In this document: one piece after another, positions 6,915 through 14,209 of the stretch | Layout: each line of letters starts with the position of its first letter | Numbering within the stretch: the stretch's first letter is position 1 | Source of the DNA: Caryophanales bacterium UBA3668 | Lineage (GTDB): Bacteria > Bacillota_I > Bacilli_A > RFN20 > CAG-826 | Length of the DNA stretch: 15,813 nt | Assembly: GCA_002373085.1 (NCBI GenBank) | Contig: DFJP01000014.1 | Location: forward strand, 1-15,813 | Direction of reading: 5' to 3' | The notes under the pieces: model-generated | Told to the model about the DNA's origin: nothing | What the model saw: the letters and a program-made list of their open reading frames with translations, nothing else | Database searches by the model: none | Made by a program: the position numbers and the translations under genes

Positions 6915-6939
6915 GTGCCACCAAAGCGTGGCACTTTTT
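6915..6939 (+). terminator. Rho-independent terminator after tRNA-Arg
   Basis: A 7-bp GC-rich hairpin, GTGCCAC (6915-6921) / GTGGCAC (6928-6934), has a 6-base loop and is followed by five Ts at 6935-6939. Confidence 0.9.
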
Positions 6940-6963
6940 GTTTCCTTATTAAACAAAGACTGG

Positions 6964-6992
6964 TTGATATAAATGAGCATAAAAGTTAATAT
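6964..6992 (+). promoter_or_regulatory. Probable promoter of the LicD gene
   Basis: TTGATA at 6964-6969 and TAATAT at 6987-6992 are separated by 17 bp, downstream of the tRNA terminator. The predicted start near 7000 leaves a leader of about 40 bases, in contrast to the leaderless genes elsewhere in this window. Confidence 0.45.
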
Positions 6993-7038
6993 TTAATCGT
7001 TGAGTTAGAAATATTTTCTAATTATTAGGAGTATCTTG

Positions 7039-7836
7039 ATGAAAGAGTTTACAAACGAGGACATAAAAAGAGTTGGACTTGATATATTGGATGTTGTTCA
7101 TAAATTTTGTGTTGATCATAATTTAAAATACACTTTAGCTTATGGCACTTTATTAGGGGCAATTAGACATAAAGGATATATCCCTTGGGATGATGATATT
7201 GATATCGCTATGCCTAGAGAAGATTATGAAACATTCTTAAAAACATTTGATGTTGAAAACTATGGAGTAATGTCTTGCTGGAATAACCCTCATTATTTCT
7301 TAACTTGGGCAAAAGTCTACGACAAAAGAACGATTAAGATTGAAGATGCTTATAACCCTGATGGATTAGAAATTGGTTTTAACATTGATATTTTCCCACT
7401 CGATAGTGTTGATGATTTAGAAGCTTTTCATAAAATGAAACAGAAATATAAAAATGTTGTTAAAAAACATCATTATTCAATGTTTCCTAAATTTAAAGGT
7501 AAGTCACCAGTTAACCTTGTAAAAAACATCATTATTGGCTATCTCAATAAAAGAAGTAATAAATACGCGCGAATTATTGAAGGAGCAACTTTAAAACGCT
7601 TTAAAGGTAAAGAAAGCAATCTCCTTGTTCAATTTGATGTTTATGACATTAATAGAGACTATATCTTCCACAAGGACACATTTAATAAATTAGTCCCTGT
7701 TAAATTTGAAGATAGAACTTATTTAGCAACCGAATATTATGACTTTACTTTAAAAGCAAGTTATGGAGATTATATGACTCCTCCTCCAGTGGAAAAGAGG
7801 CCATCTCTTCACTTGTTTAAGGCATATTTTAAATAA
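7039..7836 (+). CDS. LicD-family phospho-substituent transferase
   Basis: A 265-residue soluble protein of the LicD family (nucleotidyltransferase fold). The family core is clear: YGTLLGAIRHKGYIPWDDD begins at residue 35, with GT-LLG at 36-40, R43, and acidic cluster D51-D52-D53 followed by D55 that should bind metal. LicD proteins transfer phosphocholine or similar groups (in some relatives phosphoethanolamine or ribitol phosphate) to surface glycans. No choline uptake or CDP-choline genes are in the window, so the group transferred is unknown. The ATG at 7039 is chosen over a TTG at 7036 because GGAG at 7028-7031 lies seven bases before it. It precedes the glycosyltransferase genes and probably decorates the same glycan. 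Confidence 0.87.
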   Translation: MKEFTNEDIKRVGLDILDVVHKFCVDHNLKYTLAYGTLLGAIRHKGYIPWDDDIDIAMPREDYETFLKTFDVENYGVMSCWNNPHYFLTWAKVYDKRTIKIEDAYNPDGLEIGFNIDIFPLDSVDDLEAFHKMKQKYKNVVKKHHYSMFPKFKGKSPVNLVKNIIIGYLNKRSNKYARIIEGATLKRFKGKESNLLVQFDVYDINRDYIFHKDTFNKLVPVKFEDRTYLATEYYDFTLKASYGDYMTPPPVEKRPSLHLFKAYFK

Positions 7837-7843
7837 AAAAAGG

Positions 7844-7849
7844 TATAAT
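7844..7849 (+). promoter_or_regulatory. -10 box immediately upstream of a glycosyltransferase gene (leaderless)
   Basis: A perfect TATAAT at 7844-7849 is followed by six bases and then the ATG at 7856, so the first base of the start codon is exactly at the expected transcription start. There is no room for a Shine-Dalgarno site. A -35 box is not evident; the upstream region is A-rich and could act as an UP-like element. Only eight bases separate the preceding LicD stop from the box. Confidence 0.65.
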
Positions 7850-7855
7850 ATTTTC

Positions 7856-9040
7856 ATGAAGAAAATACTTTCAATAAATACAACTTCCTTCTTTTCTACA
7901 GGAACAATAATCAAAAATATTGAAAACGCCTTAGGCGATAAATATGAGTTTTATCACGCAACCGCGGATGCAGAAGGTGATAGGTCTTTTACTATTATCA
8001 AAAGTAGTGCGATGAGAGAATGGAAAAAAGTTCCTTCACAATTATTTGGAGAGGATGGATTTTTATTTAAAAAAGAAACAAAAGAACTTATTAATTGGAT
8101 TGATTCAGTTAAGCCAGATCTTATTCATATTCACAATTTGCACGGGTATTACACTAATTCGGAAATGGTGATGAATTATGCTTTTAAGCATAATATTCCC
8201 GTTATTTTTACGATGCATGATTGCTGGTCTTTCACTGGTAGATGCGCTAATTTTGACTGTGTTCACTGCGACAAATGGAAAGTCGGATGTGGTAACTGCA
8301 AACACAAAAACGTCTATCCATTAACTAGATTATTTGATAATTCTAAGAAACAGTGGCAAAAGAAAAAGAAGATGTTTGTAGGCCATAACATTACCTTTGT
8401 TACCCCGTCAAATTATTTAGCGAATCTAGCAAAAGAATCATTCCTTAAAAATGAGAATATTCACACCATTAATAATGGAATTGATATGTCTATTTTCTCA
8501 AATAAGATTACTGATATAGATTTGCCAAAAGAGATAGACACCAATAAGAGAATTTTACTTTCAATTGCCTATCCATTTACTAAAGAAAAAGGACTTGAAG
8601 ATATTAATAGACTTCAATCTATGATTGATAAAGATAAATATCAAATAGTGGTTGTTGGAGTGGAAGAAGATAAAAAAACTGTAAATGGAATTATTAGGAT
8701 TCCTCCAACAACAGATAAGAGATTCCTTGCTCTTTTATATCAAAATGCATATGCATTCCTATGCTTTACTTATCAAGATACCTATCCAACCGTGTTATTA
8801 GAAGCAATTGCATGTGGTACCCCTGCTATAACATATGACGTAGGAGGATGTACCGAAATTATTGTTGATGGAATAACTGGCTACTCGGTTAAGGTCGGAG
8901 ATATCGAAGAAGCATATAAAAAGATTGAAGAGATTGATTTAATTAATAAAGATAAATGCCAAAAAGTTGGACTAACTCATTCAATTGAAAACTTCACAAA
9001 AGAATACGAAAAATTATATAAAAAAATCCTTGGTGAATAG
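7856..9040 (+). CDS. GT-B glycosyltransferase, WcaC-like (family 4) with cysteine cluster
   Basis: A 394-residue cytoplasmic or peripheral glycosyltransferase that adds a sugar to a lipid-linked glycan. The N-terminal domain has HIHNLHGYY (91-99) and TMHDCWSFTGRC (119-130), a signature of the colanic-acid WcaC-like group, followed by a cysteine-rich stretch (C123, C130, C135, C138, C145, C148) with CxxC-x6-CxxC spacing that could hold a structural zinc. The C-terminal domain has K243/K245 in a FTKEKG loop and the nucleotide-sugar motif DTYPTVLLEAIACGTP (308-323), where the first acid of the E-x7-E pattern is D308 and the second E316, followed by YDVGGCTEI. The sugar donor is unknown. The predicted mRNA is leaderless. 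A terminator follows at 9055. Confidence 0.9.
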   Translation: MKKILSINTTSFFSTGTIIKNIENALGDKYEFYHATADAEGDRSFTIIKSSAMREWKKVPSQLFGEDGFLFKKETKELINWIDSVKPDLIHIHNLHGYYTNSEMVMNYAFKHNIPVIFTMHDCWSFTGRCANFDCVHCDKWKVGCGNCKHKNVYPLTRLFDNSKKQWQKKKKMFVGHNITFVTPSNYLANLAKESFLKNENIHTINNGIDMSIFSNKITDIDLPKEIDTNKRILLSIAYPFTKEKGLEDINRLQSMIDKDKYQIVVVGVEEDKKTVNGIIRIPPTTDKRFLALLYQNAYAFLCFTYQDTYPTVLLEAIACGTPAITYDVGGCTEIIVDGITGYSVKVGDIEEAYKKIEEIDLINKDKCQKVGLTHSIENFTKEYEKLYKKILGE

Positions 9041-9054
9041 CAATAATTAGAGGT

Positions 9055-9084
9055 AAATAACCACTTTGTGGTTATTTTCTTTTT
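9055..9084 (+). terminator. Rho-independent terminator
   Basis: A perfect 10-bp hairpin (9055-9064 with 9068-9077) has a TTT loop, and the T-rich tail runs to 9084. It splits the glycan cluster into two transcription units: 7039-9040 and 9129-13900. Confidence 0.9.
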
Positions 9085-9092
9085 ATGTCTCC

Positions 9093-9121
9093 TTGCGTCA
9101 TACGCGCTCGTGATATATAAT
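9093..9121 (+). promoter_or_regulatory. Promoter of the second glycan operon
   Basis: TTGCGT at 9093-9098 and TATAAT at 9116-9121 are separated by 17 bp. Immediately upstream of the -10 is TCGTGATA, shared with the RNA promoter at 13930-13958 at identical spacing. The small inverted repeat GCGT-CAT-ACGC at 9095-9105 lies in the -35/spacer region and could be a protein-binding site. The start of transcription should be 9128-9129, at the second in-frame ATG of the following gene. Confidence 0.62.
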
Positions 9122-9128
9122 GAACAAA

Positions 9129-10043
9129 ATGGACGAAAAATATTTAGTATCAATAATTATTCCTGTTTATAACGGCAGTGATTATGTTGCGTATGCACTT
9201 AAGTCTGCAGTTAACCAAACATATAAGAATCTTGAAATCATTGTTGTTAACGATGGCAGCAAAGATAACGGGCTTACTAAAGAAGCTGTTTTACCTTTCC
9301 TAGAAGATAAAAGAGTGAAATATATCGAAAAAGATAATGGTGGAGTTTCTTCTGTTTTAAATTATGGAATTGAACACTTCTCTGGAGACTTTTTTGTTTG
9401 GCTATCTCATGATGATGTTTTTCATCCAGAGTCAATTGAATTAAGAATTAAGAAATGGATCGCTTTAGGAGAAAACAAAAAGATTATTGTTTCCACTAAA
9501 ACGAAATATATCAACAAAGACGGCAAACTCAAATTTAGAGCAGCAGCAGGAAGCAAGGATATCAACAATATCTTTGATATTGTCTCTTCCACGATTAATG
9601 GCTGTTCACTCCTTATTCCTAAAGAAGTAATTAAAGGTCATTCGTTTATCGAAGGAATGGTCTATATGCAAGATTACTATTTATGGGCCACTTTAATTAA
9701 TGAAGGCGTGAGAATCAAACTTCTTAAAAAGAAAGTTACATACAATAGAATCCACGATAAGCAAATCACTTCTAGTAGAATGGATTTACTTGTAAGGGAT
9801 TTTGGCAAATTTGATGAAGCGTTTATTATGCCTTTATTTGATAAGAAAGAATATCGACAAATCAAAAAGATTGTTTTTGCCTTTACTAGAAGATTATCGG
9901 TTCGTCCTTTTTATAAAGGATATATCGCTAAATATAAGAGTGAATTAAAAGCACATAAAAAATGGAATATATTTGACTCCCTACACGTTATTTGTGATTC
10001 ATGTATCTGTTTTGCTGTTAAAATTCTCAGGAGAATTAAGTAA
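9129..10043 (+). CDS. GT2-family glycosyltransferase (GT-A fold)
   Basis: A 304-residue inverting glycosyltransferase. The GT-A domain shows VSIIIPVYNGSDYV (from residue 7), NQTYKNLEIIVVNDGS with D42, and the DXD-type metal motif HDD at 94-96 (WLSHDDVFHP). The C-terminal ~40 residues are basic and end in a hydrophobic stretch that may touch the membrane. The start is set at 9129 rather than the ATG at 9120 because the -10 box (9116-9121) overlaps 9120, placing the first ATG outside the transcript, and the family homology begins just after the second ATG. The stop overlaps the next gene by one base (TAATG). Confidence 0.9.
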   Translation: MDEKYLVSIIIPVYNGSDYVAYALKSAVNQTYKNLEIIVVNDGSKDNGLTKEAVLPFLEDKRVKYIEKDNGGVSSVLNYGIEHFSGDFFVWLSHDDVFHPESIELRIKKWIALGENKKIIVSTKTKYINKDGKLKFRAAAGSKDINNIFDIVSSTINGCSLLIPKEVIKGHSFIEGMVYMQDYYLWATLINEGVRIKLLKKKVTYNRIHDKQITSSRMDLLVRDFGKFDEAFIMPLFDKKEYRQIKKIVFAFTRRLSVRPFYKGYIAKYKSELKAHKKWNIFDSLHVICDSCICFAVKILRRIK

Positions 10044-11146
10044 TGAAAGTTATTGCTGTTAGTAATTATTTCATGTTTCATGATAGCGCTACTTGGGACG
10101 AACTTGTTAGTCGCAAAGATGTTGATTTTACATTCCTTGAAACTGATAGAACATTATCTGATGATCGTAAGAAAATGGGGTATGTTTTAGAATCAAGGCC
10201 ATATATCAAGCAATCTTTAGACATGAGTGATGATGAACTTAATAAAACATTTACTGGTGTAGATTTTGTTATTTATGGATCTTGCGAAGACCAAAGAGTT
10301 TCTAAAATTTGTAAAAATGTTCCTAACTTATTAGTGGCTTGTGAACACCTTTCTAAAAGGAAAAACAATTTCTTAAACTTTTTAGCAGTTATTAAATGGC
10401 TTCTCTTAGATAAGAGATACGTCAATAGTGGTGAGAAATTCTTACTCGCTAAATCATCTAAAGTTTATAAAGAATTCAAACACTTTGGTTATAAGGGACA
10501 TGGTTATCGATATGGATACTTTCCAGAACTAAAAGCTATTGATAAAGAAAGAGATCCATATTCACTTATTTGGTATGGAAGAGTGTTGTCTTGGAAAAGA
10601 GCAGATTACGCTTTATACGCTTTAAAATATCTAAAAAAAGCAGACTCAAGATATCATTTAGATATTATTGGTGAAGGTGCAAACCTTGATAATATTAAAA
10701 AACTAACAAAAAAATTGGAACTTGAAGATTCAGTTACATTCCACGGCTTTATGAATCACGATGAGATTATGGATATTCTTCCTGCTCACTCCATTCATAT
10801 GTTTACTAGTGATAATGGAGAAGGATGGGGCGTAGCCTTAAACGAAGGACTTAACTCTGGATGTATTTGCTTTGCAAATAGTAAAGCAGGTAGCACTAAT
10901 TTTTTAGTGGATGATGAATGCGGATTTGTCTTCCATAACAAGAGAACATTAAAAAAGCAACTTGATAAATATTTGTCCTTAAATGCTTCAGAAATTGAAA
11001 CTATGAGAACTAATGCTAGAAAAAGAATTAGTGAACTTTGGAATAACAAGACCGCTGCATTTAGACTTTACGAATTATTATTAAGCCTTTATAATCATAA
11101 GGAGTTTGATAAATATCAAACCGGACCTATTAGTAAGATAAAATAA
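10043..11146 (+). CDS. GT-B glycosyltransferase (family 4-like)
   Basis: A 367-residue glycosyltransferase. The N-terminal acceptor domain is divergent and I do not recognise a subgroup. The C-terminal donor domain is clear: WYGRVLSWKRADYAL (177-191, with R180 and K185 contacting the donor phosphate), LDIIGEG (206-212), VTFHGFMNHDEI (231-242), and the E-x7-E motif with E260 and E268 in GEGWGVALNEGLNSG. It is translationally linked to the preceding GT2 gene by a one-base overlap, with AGGAG at 10029-10033, and the flippase gene follows after two bases. The sugar donor is unknown. Confidence 0.87.
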   Translation: MKVIAVSNYFMFHDSATWDELVSRKDVDFTFLETDRTLSDDRKKMGYVLESRPYIKQSLDMSDDELNKTFTGVDFVIYGSCEDQRVSKICKNVPNLLVACEHLSKRKNNFLNFLAVIKWLLLDKRYVNSGEKFLLAKSSKVYKEFKHFGYKGHGYRYGYFPELKAIDKERDPYSLIWYGRVLSWKRADYALYALKYLKKADSRYHLDIIGEGANLDNIKKLTKKLELEDSVTFHGFMNHDEIMDILPAHSIHMFTSDNGEGWGVALNEGLNSGCICFANSKAGSTNFLVDDECGFVFHNKRTLKKQLDKYLSLNASEIETMRTNARKRISELWNNKTAAFRLYELLLSLYNHKEFDKYQTGPISKIK

Positions 11147-11148
11147 CT

Positions 11149-12822
11149 ATGAAAAATAAAGTTTCTATTAGTGATGAAACTAATATAAAGACCATTGAAC
11201 ACAAAAGCAAAAAGAACATTACTCTCGGGGCAATCGTTGGTTACCTCGCTATTTTCGTTAATATCGGTTCTGGTTTATTACTTACTCCATGGATCATTGA
11301 TACTGTTGGAGAAGCAAACTACGGCTTATATGGTTTAGCAACCTCTGTTATTGCCTTATTCTTACTTGATTTTGGTTTAACAACAACCACGAACACTTAC
11401 TTAGCCAAACTAAGAGCGGCAGGAGATAAGAATGGCGTTGAAAGGTTTTTAGCTGCCATCTTTAAAATTTATTTAACGATAGATGTGGTGTTTATTGCTG
11501 TTATTGTAGGATTATATTTTGCTTCACCTTATCTATATCAAAATACCTATACACAGGAACAATTAAAAACTTTACAGTATTTAATTATTATCGTTGGTGG
11601 TTATTCATTAGTGAGTTTCCCATCTACTGTCTTTACTGGTGTTATTTCTACCTATGAGAAGTTTGGAATTAACAAACTATTTGATTTAGTTCAAAAGCTT
11701 ATCTATTTAGGGCTTACAATTGCGGCTTTGAATTTTGATTGGGGCATTATTGGTATCACTATTATTAACGCGGGTAGTGGAATTGTCGCAGTTATTTCTA
11801 GATTCTTATACATGAGATTTTATCTCAATGTCCACCTCAACATTAAGTTAGGTATTACCAAAGAAGAAAGAAAATCAGTTTTTGCTTTCTCTATTTGGAG
11901 TTTGATATTTGCTATTTGCTCAAGATTAATCTTTAACGTTACCCCATCAATTCTAGGTATTGTTAGTGATTCTACTCAAGTTGCTTTATTTACAGTTGTT
12001 ATGACAATTGAAGGCTATATTTATACCTTTGGAGCGATGACCAGTAGCTTCTTCTTAGCAAAAGTTGCTCGAACCGACTCTAACGGTACAGAGGAAGAAA
12101 AAAGAGAACATCTCCAGCAACTCGCCTCTAAAATTGGTAAATTGCAATTCATTGTTATTACCTTAATCTTCTTTGGATTTGTTATTGTTGGACAAGAGTT
12201 CATGACCATTTGGATGAATGGTACAGAAAAATATCAAACCGTCTATTGGTGTATTATTGCTCTATGTGCTTATGATATTTTCTACATTCCTCAAGTTGTG
12301 TTTGATAGTGCAATGTATACACATGGACACATTAGACCACTTGCGATTAACGCGATTGTTAAGGCCACAATTAACTTAGGATTATCATTCTGGTTATCCC
12401 ATGAATATGGTGCGGTTGGTGCCTCTATCGCTATCATGGTGGCTAGATGGATTGAACTTGTTCTCAATAACTACGTTTATAAGAGATATCTCAAAATTTC
12501 TCTACTTAGATTCTTTAAATCTATCTATGTTAGAGGTGTTATTTCTTTAGCTATTTCTGTTGGCATTGGTCTGCTTATGCACTTCTATTTGCCAGTCAGC
12601 AGTGCGAAGATTAAATTTTTAGTTAATGGCTTTACATTCGTTATCATTCATATAATTTGTACATTATTCATCACATTCACTAAAGATGAACGACAATATT
12701 ATTTAGGAGTTCTTTTCGAACTTCTTCACATCAAGAGAAGAAAAGCTAAAACCTCTGAAGCAGTAGAAGAATCTTCTACTGAAGAAAGCGAAGAACAAGA
12801 TGGAACAAAAGAAGAAAATTAA
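11149..12822 (+). CDS. Wzx-type oligosaccharide flippase (MOP superfamily)
   Basis: A 557-residue integral membrane protein with about 12-14 hydrophobic helices; the N-terminal GAIVGYLAIFVNIGSGLLL helix followed by TPWIIDTVGEANYGLYGLA is the typical start of the polysaccharide-transporter (Wzx/RfbX) family. It moves lipid-linked glycan units across the cytoplasmic membrane. It is longer than many Wzx proteins because of a charged C-terminal tail of about 28 residues, first basic (RRKAK), then rich in glutamate and serine. The last 23 bases of this tail overlap the start of the next glycosyltransferase. No good Shine-Dalgarno site precedes the ATG, which starts two bases after the previous stop, so translation is probably coupled. 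Confidence 0.88.
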   Translation: MKNKVSISDETNIKTIEHKSKKNITLGAIVGYLAIFVNIGSGLLLTPWIIDTVGEANYGLYGLATSVIALFLLDFGLTTTTNTYLAKLRAAGDKNGVERFLAAIFKIYLTIDVVFIAVIVGLYFASPYLYQNTYTQEQLKTLQYLIIIVGGYSLVSFPSTVFTGVISTYEKFGINKLFDLVQKLIYLGLTIAALNFDWGIIGITIINAGSGIVAVISRFLYMRFYLNVHLNIKLGITKEERKSVFAFSIWSLIFAICSRLIFNVTPSILGIVSDSTQVALFTVVMTIEGYIYTFGAMTSSFFLAKVARTDSNGTEEEKREHLQQLASKIGKLQFIVITLIFFGFVIVGQEFMTIWMNGTEKYQTVYWCIIALCAYDIFYIPQVVFDSAMYTHGHIRPLAINAIVKATINLGLSFWLSHEYGAVGASIAIMVARWIELVLNNYVYKRYLKISLLRFFKSIYVRGVISLAISVGIGLLMHFYLPVSSAKIKFLVNGFTFVIIHIICTLFITFTKDERQYYLGVLFELLHIKRRKAKTSEAVEESSTEESEEQDGTKEEN

Positions 12823-13900
12823 GATCCTTCAAATTGTTGGAAATATGAATAACGGAGGCGTTGAAGCTTTCGTTTTGTCATATTATCACGAGCTTCATGA
12901 TTTATGTGAATTCACTTTTATGTGCTTCGATGAATCACGTCATATTCCTGAAGAAGAGATTAAAAGTTTAGGTGGTAAAATTGTCATCGTTCCACATGTT
13001 AAACATCTTCATGCATTTAATAAAGCGTTGGGTAAGCATCTTAAAGAAAACAAATATGACATCATTCATTCTCATTTAAATACCTTAAGTGTGTTCCCTT
13101 TAAGAATTGCTAAAAAGAATAAATGTCCAATTAGAATTGCACATTCTCATTCGGCATCTAATAAGAAAGAATTTAAGAGACATTTAGCGAAATCTATCCT
13201 TCGCTTATTCTCAAGAAAATATGCGAATGTCTATTACGCTTGTAGCGAAGTTGCGGGTAGATTCCAATTTGGAAATAAAGCGTTTGATAAAGGCTTAGTT
13301 GAGATTGTTATCAACGGAGTCGATTTAAATAAGTATAAATTCAACTTAGAAGCCAGAAACTCCATCAGAAAGGCCTTAAATCTTCAAGAAAACGATTATG
13401 TTGTTGGCAATGTCGGAAGATTTGTTGGCACTAAAAATCAACAATATATTTTAAAGATTGCTGCGAAATGTCCTGATAAGAAATTCTTGCTTTTAGGTAG
13501 CGGAGAACTTGAAGAAACTTATAAAAAAGAAATCGCCGATAAGCATTTAAATAACGTTATTTTAAAAGTTACTAATGAAAGCATTGTTGATTATTATTCA
13601 GCCTTTGATATGTTTGCCTTTCCTTCCCTATATGAAGGACTTGGTCTAGTTATGTTAGAAGCAGAATCAAACGGATTATATGTTGTCTGTTCTAACTTTG
13701 TTCCATCAGTAACTTTATTAACAGGATATGGAAAATATCTTCCTATTAATGATGAAGATATTGACAAATGGGTTGAAGAAATCAATAAAGCTCAGCCTAG
13801 ACAAGATCTTGTGTATAAGATTAAAGAGGCAGGATACGACATTAAAGACTCCGCAATTAGTCTTTACGAAAAATATCAAAACCTTATCAAAGAAAAATAA
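12800..13900 (+). CDS. GT-B glycosyltransferase, EpsF/CpsF-like (family 4)
   Basis: A 366-residue glycosyltransferase. KIKILQIVGNMNNGGVEAFV (residues 6-25) is the typical N-terminus of EPS glycosyltransferases of the EpsF/CpsF group. AHSHSA at 114-119, INGVDL at 171-176, GNVGRFVGTKNQ (203-214, R207 and K212 contacting the donor), LLGSGE (231-236) and the E-x7-E motif with E279 and E287 in YEGLGLVMLEAESNG follow in order. The ATG at 12800 is required because the conserved N-terminal strand begins at residue 6; it lies inside the flippase gene, a 23-bp overlap. It is the last gene of the glycan operon; an AT-rich 7-bp hairpin without a T-run follows at 13915-13931, so the operon end is not clearly marked. 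Confidence 0.92.
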   Translation: MEQKKKIKILQIVGNMNNGGVEAFVLSYYHELHDLCEFTFMCFDESRHIPEEEIKSLGGKIVIVPHVKHLHAFNKALGKHLKENKYDIIHSHLNTLSVFPLRIAKKNKCPIRIAHSHSASNKKEFKRHLAKSILRLFSRKYANVYYACSEVAGRFQFGNKAFDKGLVEIVINGVDLNKYKFNLEARNSIRKALNLQENDYVVGNVGRFVGTKNQQYILKIAAKCPDKKFLLLGSGELEETYKKEIADKHLNNVILKVTNESIVDYYSAFDMFAFPSLYEGLGLVMLEAESNGLYVVCSNFVPSVTLLTGYGKYLPINDEDIDKWVEEINKAQPRQDLVYKIKEAGYDIKDSAISLYEKYQNLIKEK

Positions 13901-13929
13901 TTTGTTACTTTACAAACTATTTATAATAG

Positions 13930-13958
13930 TTGTACTTAAGGCATTCGTGAGATATAAT
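13930..13958 (+). promoter_or_regulatory. Promoter of the candidate non-coding RNA
   Basis: TTGTAC at 13930-13935 and a perfect TATAAT at 13953-13958 are 17 bp apart. The 14 bases ending with the -10 box (13945-13958) match those of the glycan-operon promoter (9108-9121) at 13 positions. The predicted transcription start is about 13965, and there is no gene start codon with a ribosome binding site behind it. Confidence 0.62.
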
Positions 13959-13964
13959 TTACAT

Positions 13965-14203
13965 GGTGTAAGAAGTAATTCACGCGAGTATACTTTATAA
14001 CTAGTGAGAGAATTTGGAAAAATCGCCCTTATCCAAATTCGATAATGTTCAAAGGGCATAATAAAAGCGGTCAAGTACCGCAACTAAATTAGTTTTACAC
14101 ATAGCAGTTCGGAGCATATGATCTTCTCTTTTCTCGGCTAATAGCCAAACTTCTCCACTTACTGTTTGTGTTAAAATGGAAGGGCCGGTTTCCCGGCCCT
14201 TTT
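13965..14203 (+). ncRNA. Candidate structured non-coding RNA with pseudoknot
   Basis: This otherwise gene-free stretch of about 240 bases has a promoter, a GC-rich terminator and helices that fit together. P1: 13966-13973 with 14093-14100 (8 bp, one G-U) closes the 5' domain. P2: 13979-13983 with 14004-14008, extended by 13987-13992 with 13996-14002. P3: GAATTTGG (14010-14017) with CCAAATTC (14033-14040), 8 bp. The P3 loop contains GCCCTT (14025-14030), which pairs with AAGGGC (14052-14057) to make an H-type pseudoknot with connectors of 7, 2 and 11 bases, all sterically reasonable. P4: GCGGT (14067-14071) with ACCGC (14077-14081). In the 3' domain GGCT/AGCC (14136-14146) forms a small hairpin. 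I see no signature of tmRNA (no CCA end), RNase P RNA (no GAGGAAAGTCC), SRP RNA or a T-box. A divergent 6S RNA or an unknown class is possible. Expression is inferred, not shown. Confidence 0.6.
14180..14203 (+). terminator. GC-rich terminator, possibly bidirectional
   Basis: AAGGGCCGG (14180-14188) pairs with CCGGCCCTT (14193-14201) over a 4-base loop. On the plus strand the hairpin runs into a short T-run ending at 14203, terminating the candidate RNA. On the minus strand it lies just after the stop of the PAQR gene and is followed by CCATTTT, a weak tail, so it may serve both. Confidence 0.82.
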
Positions 14204-14209
14204 ACAATT

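Noticed and set aside
13728..14000. 90-codon open frame at the end of the last glycosyltransferase
   Set aside because: It is mostly an out-of-frame shadow of the glycosyltransferase and runs through a promoter into the RNA region; no start signal or family match.
14111..14141. Micro-ORF of seven codons (MIFSFLG) after GGAG inside the candidate RNA
   Set aside because: The GGAG is only three bases before the ATG, too close for normal initiation, and so short an ORF is expected by chance.
13965..14203. tmRNA, RNase P RNA, SRP RNA or T-box in the gap
   Set aside because: There is no CCA-ended tRNA-like part, no GAGGAAAGTCC core, no SRP GGAA-type apical motif and no GGTGG antiterminator sequence. 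A divergent 6S RNA could not be excluded.
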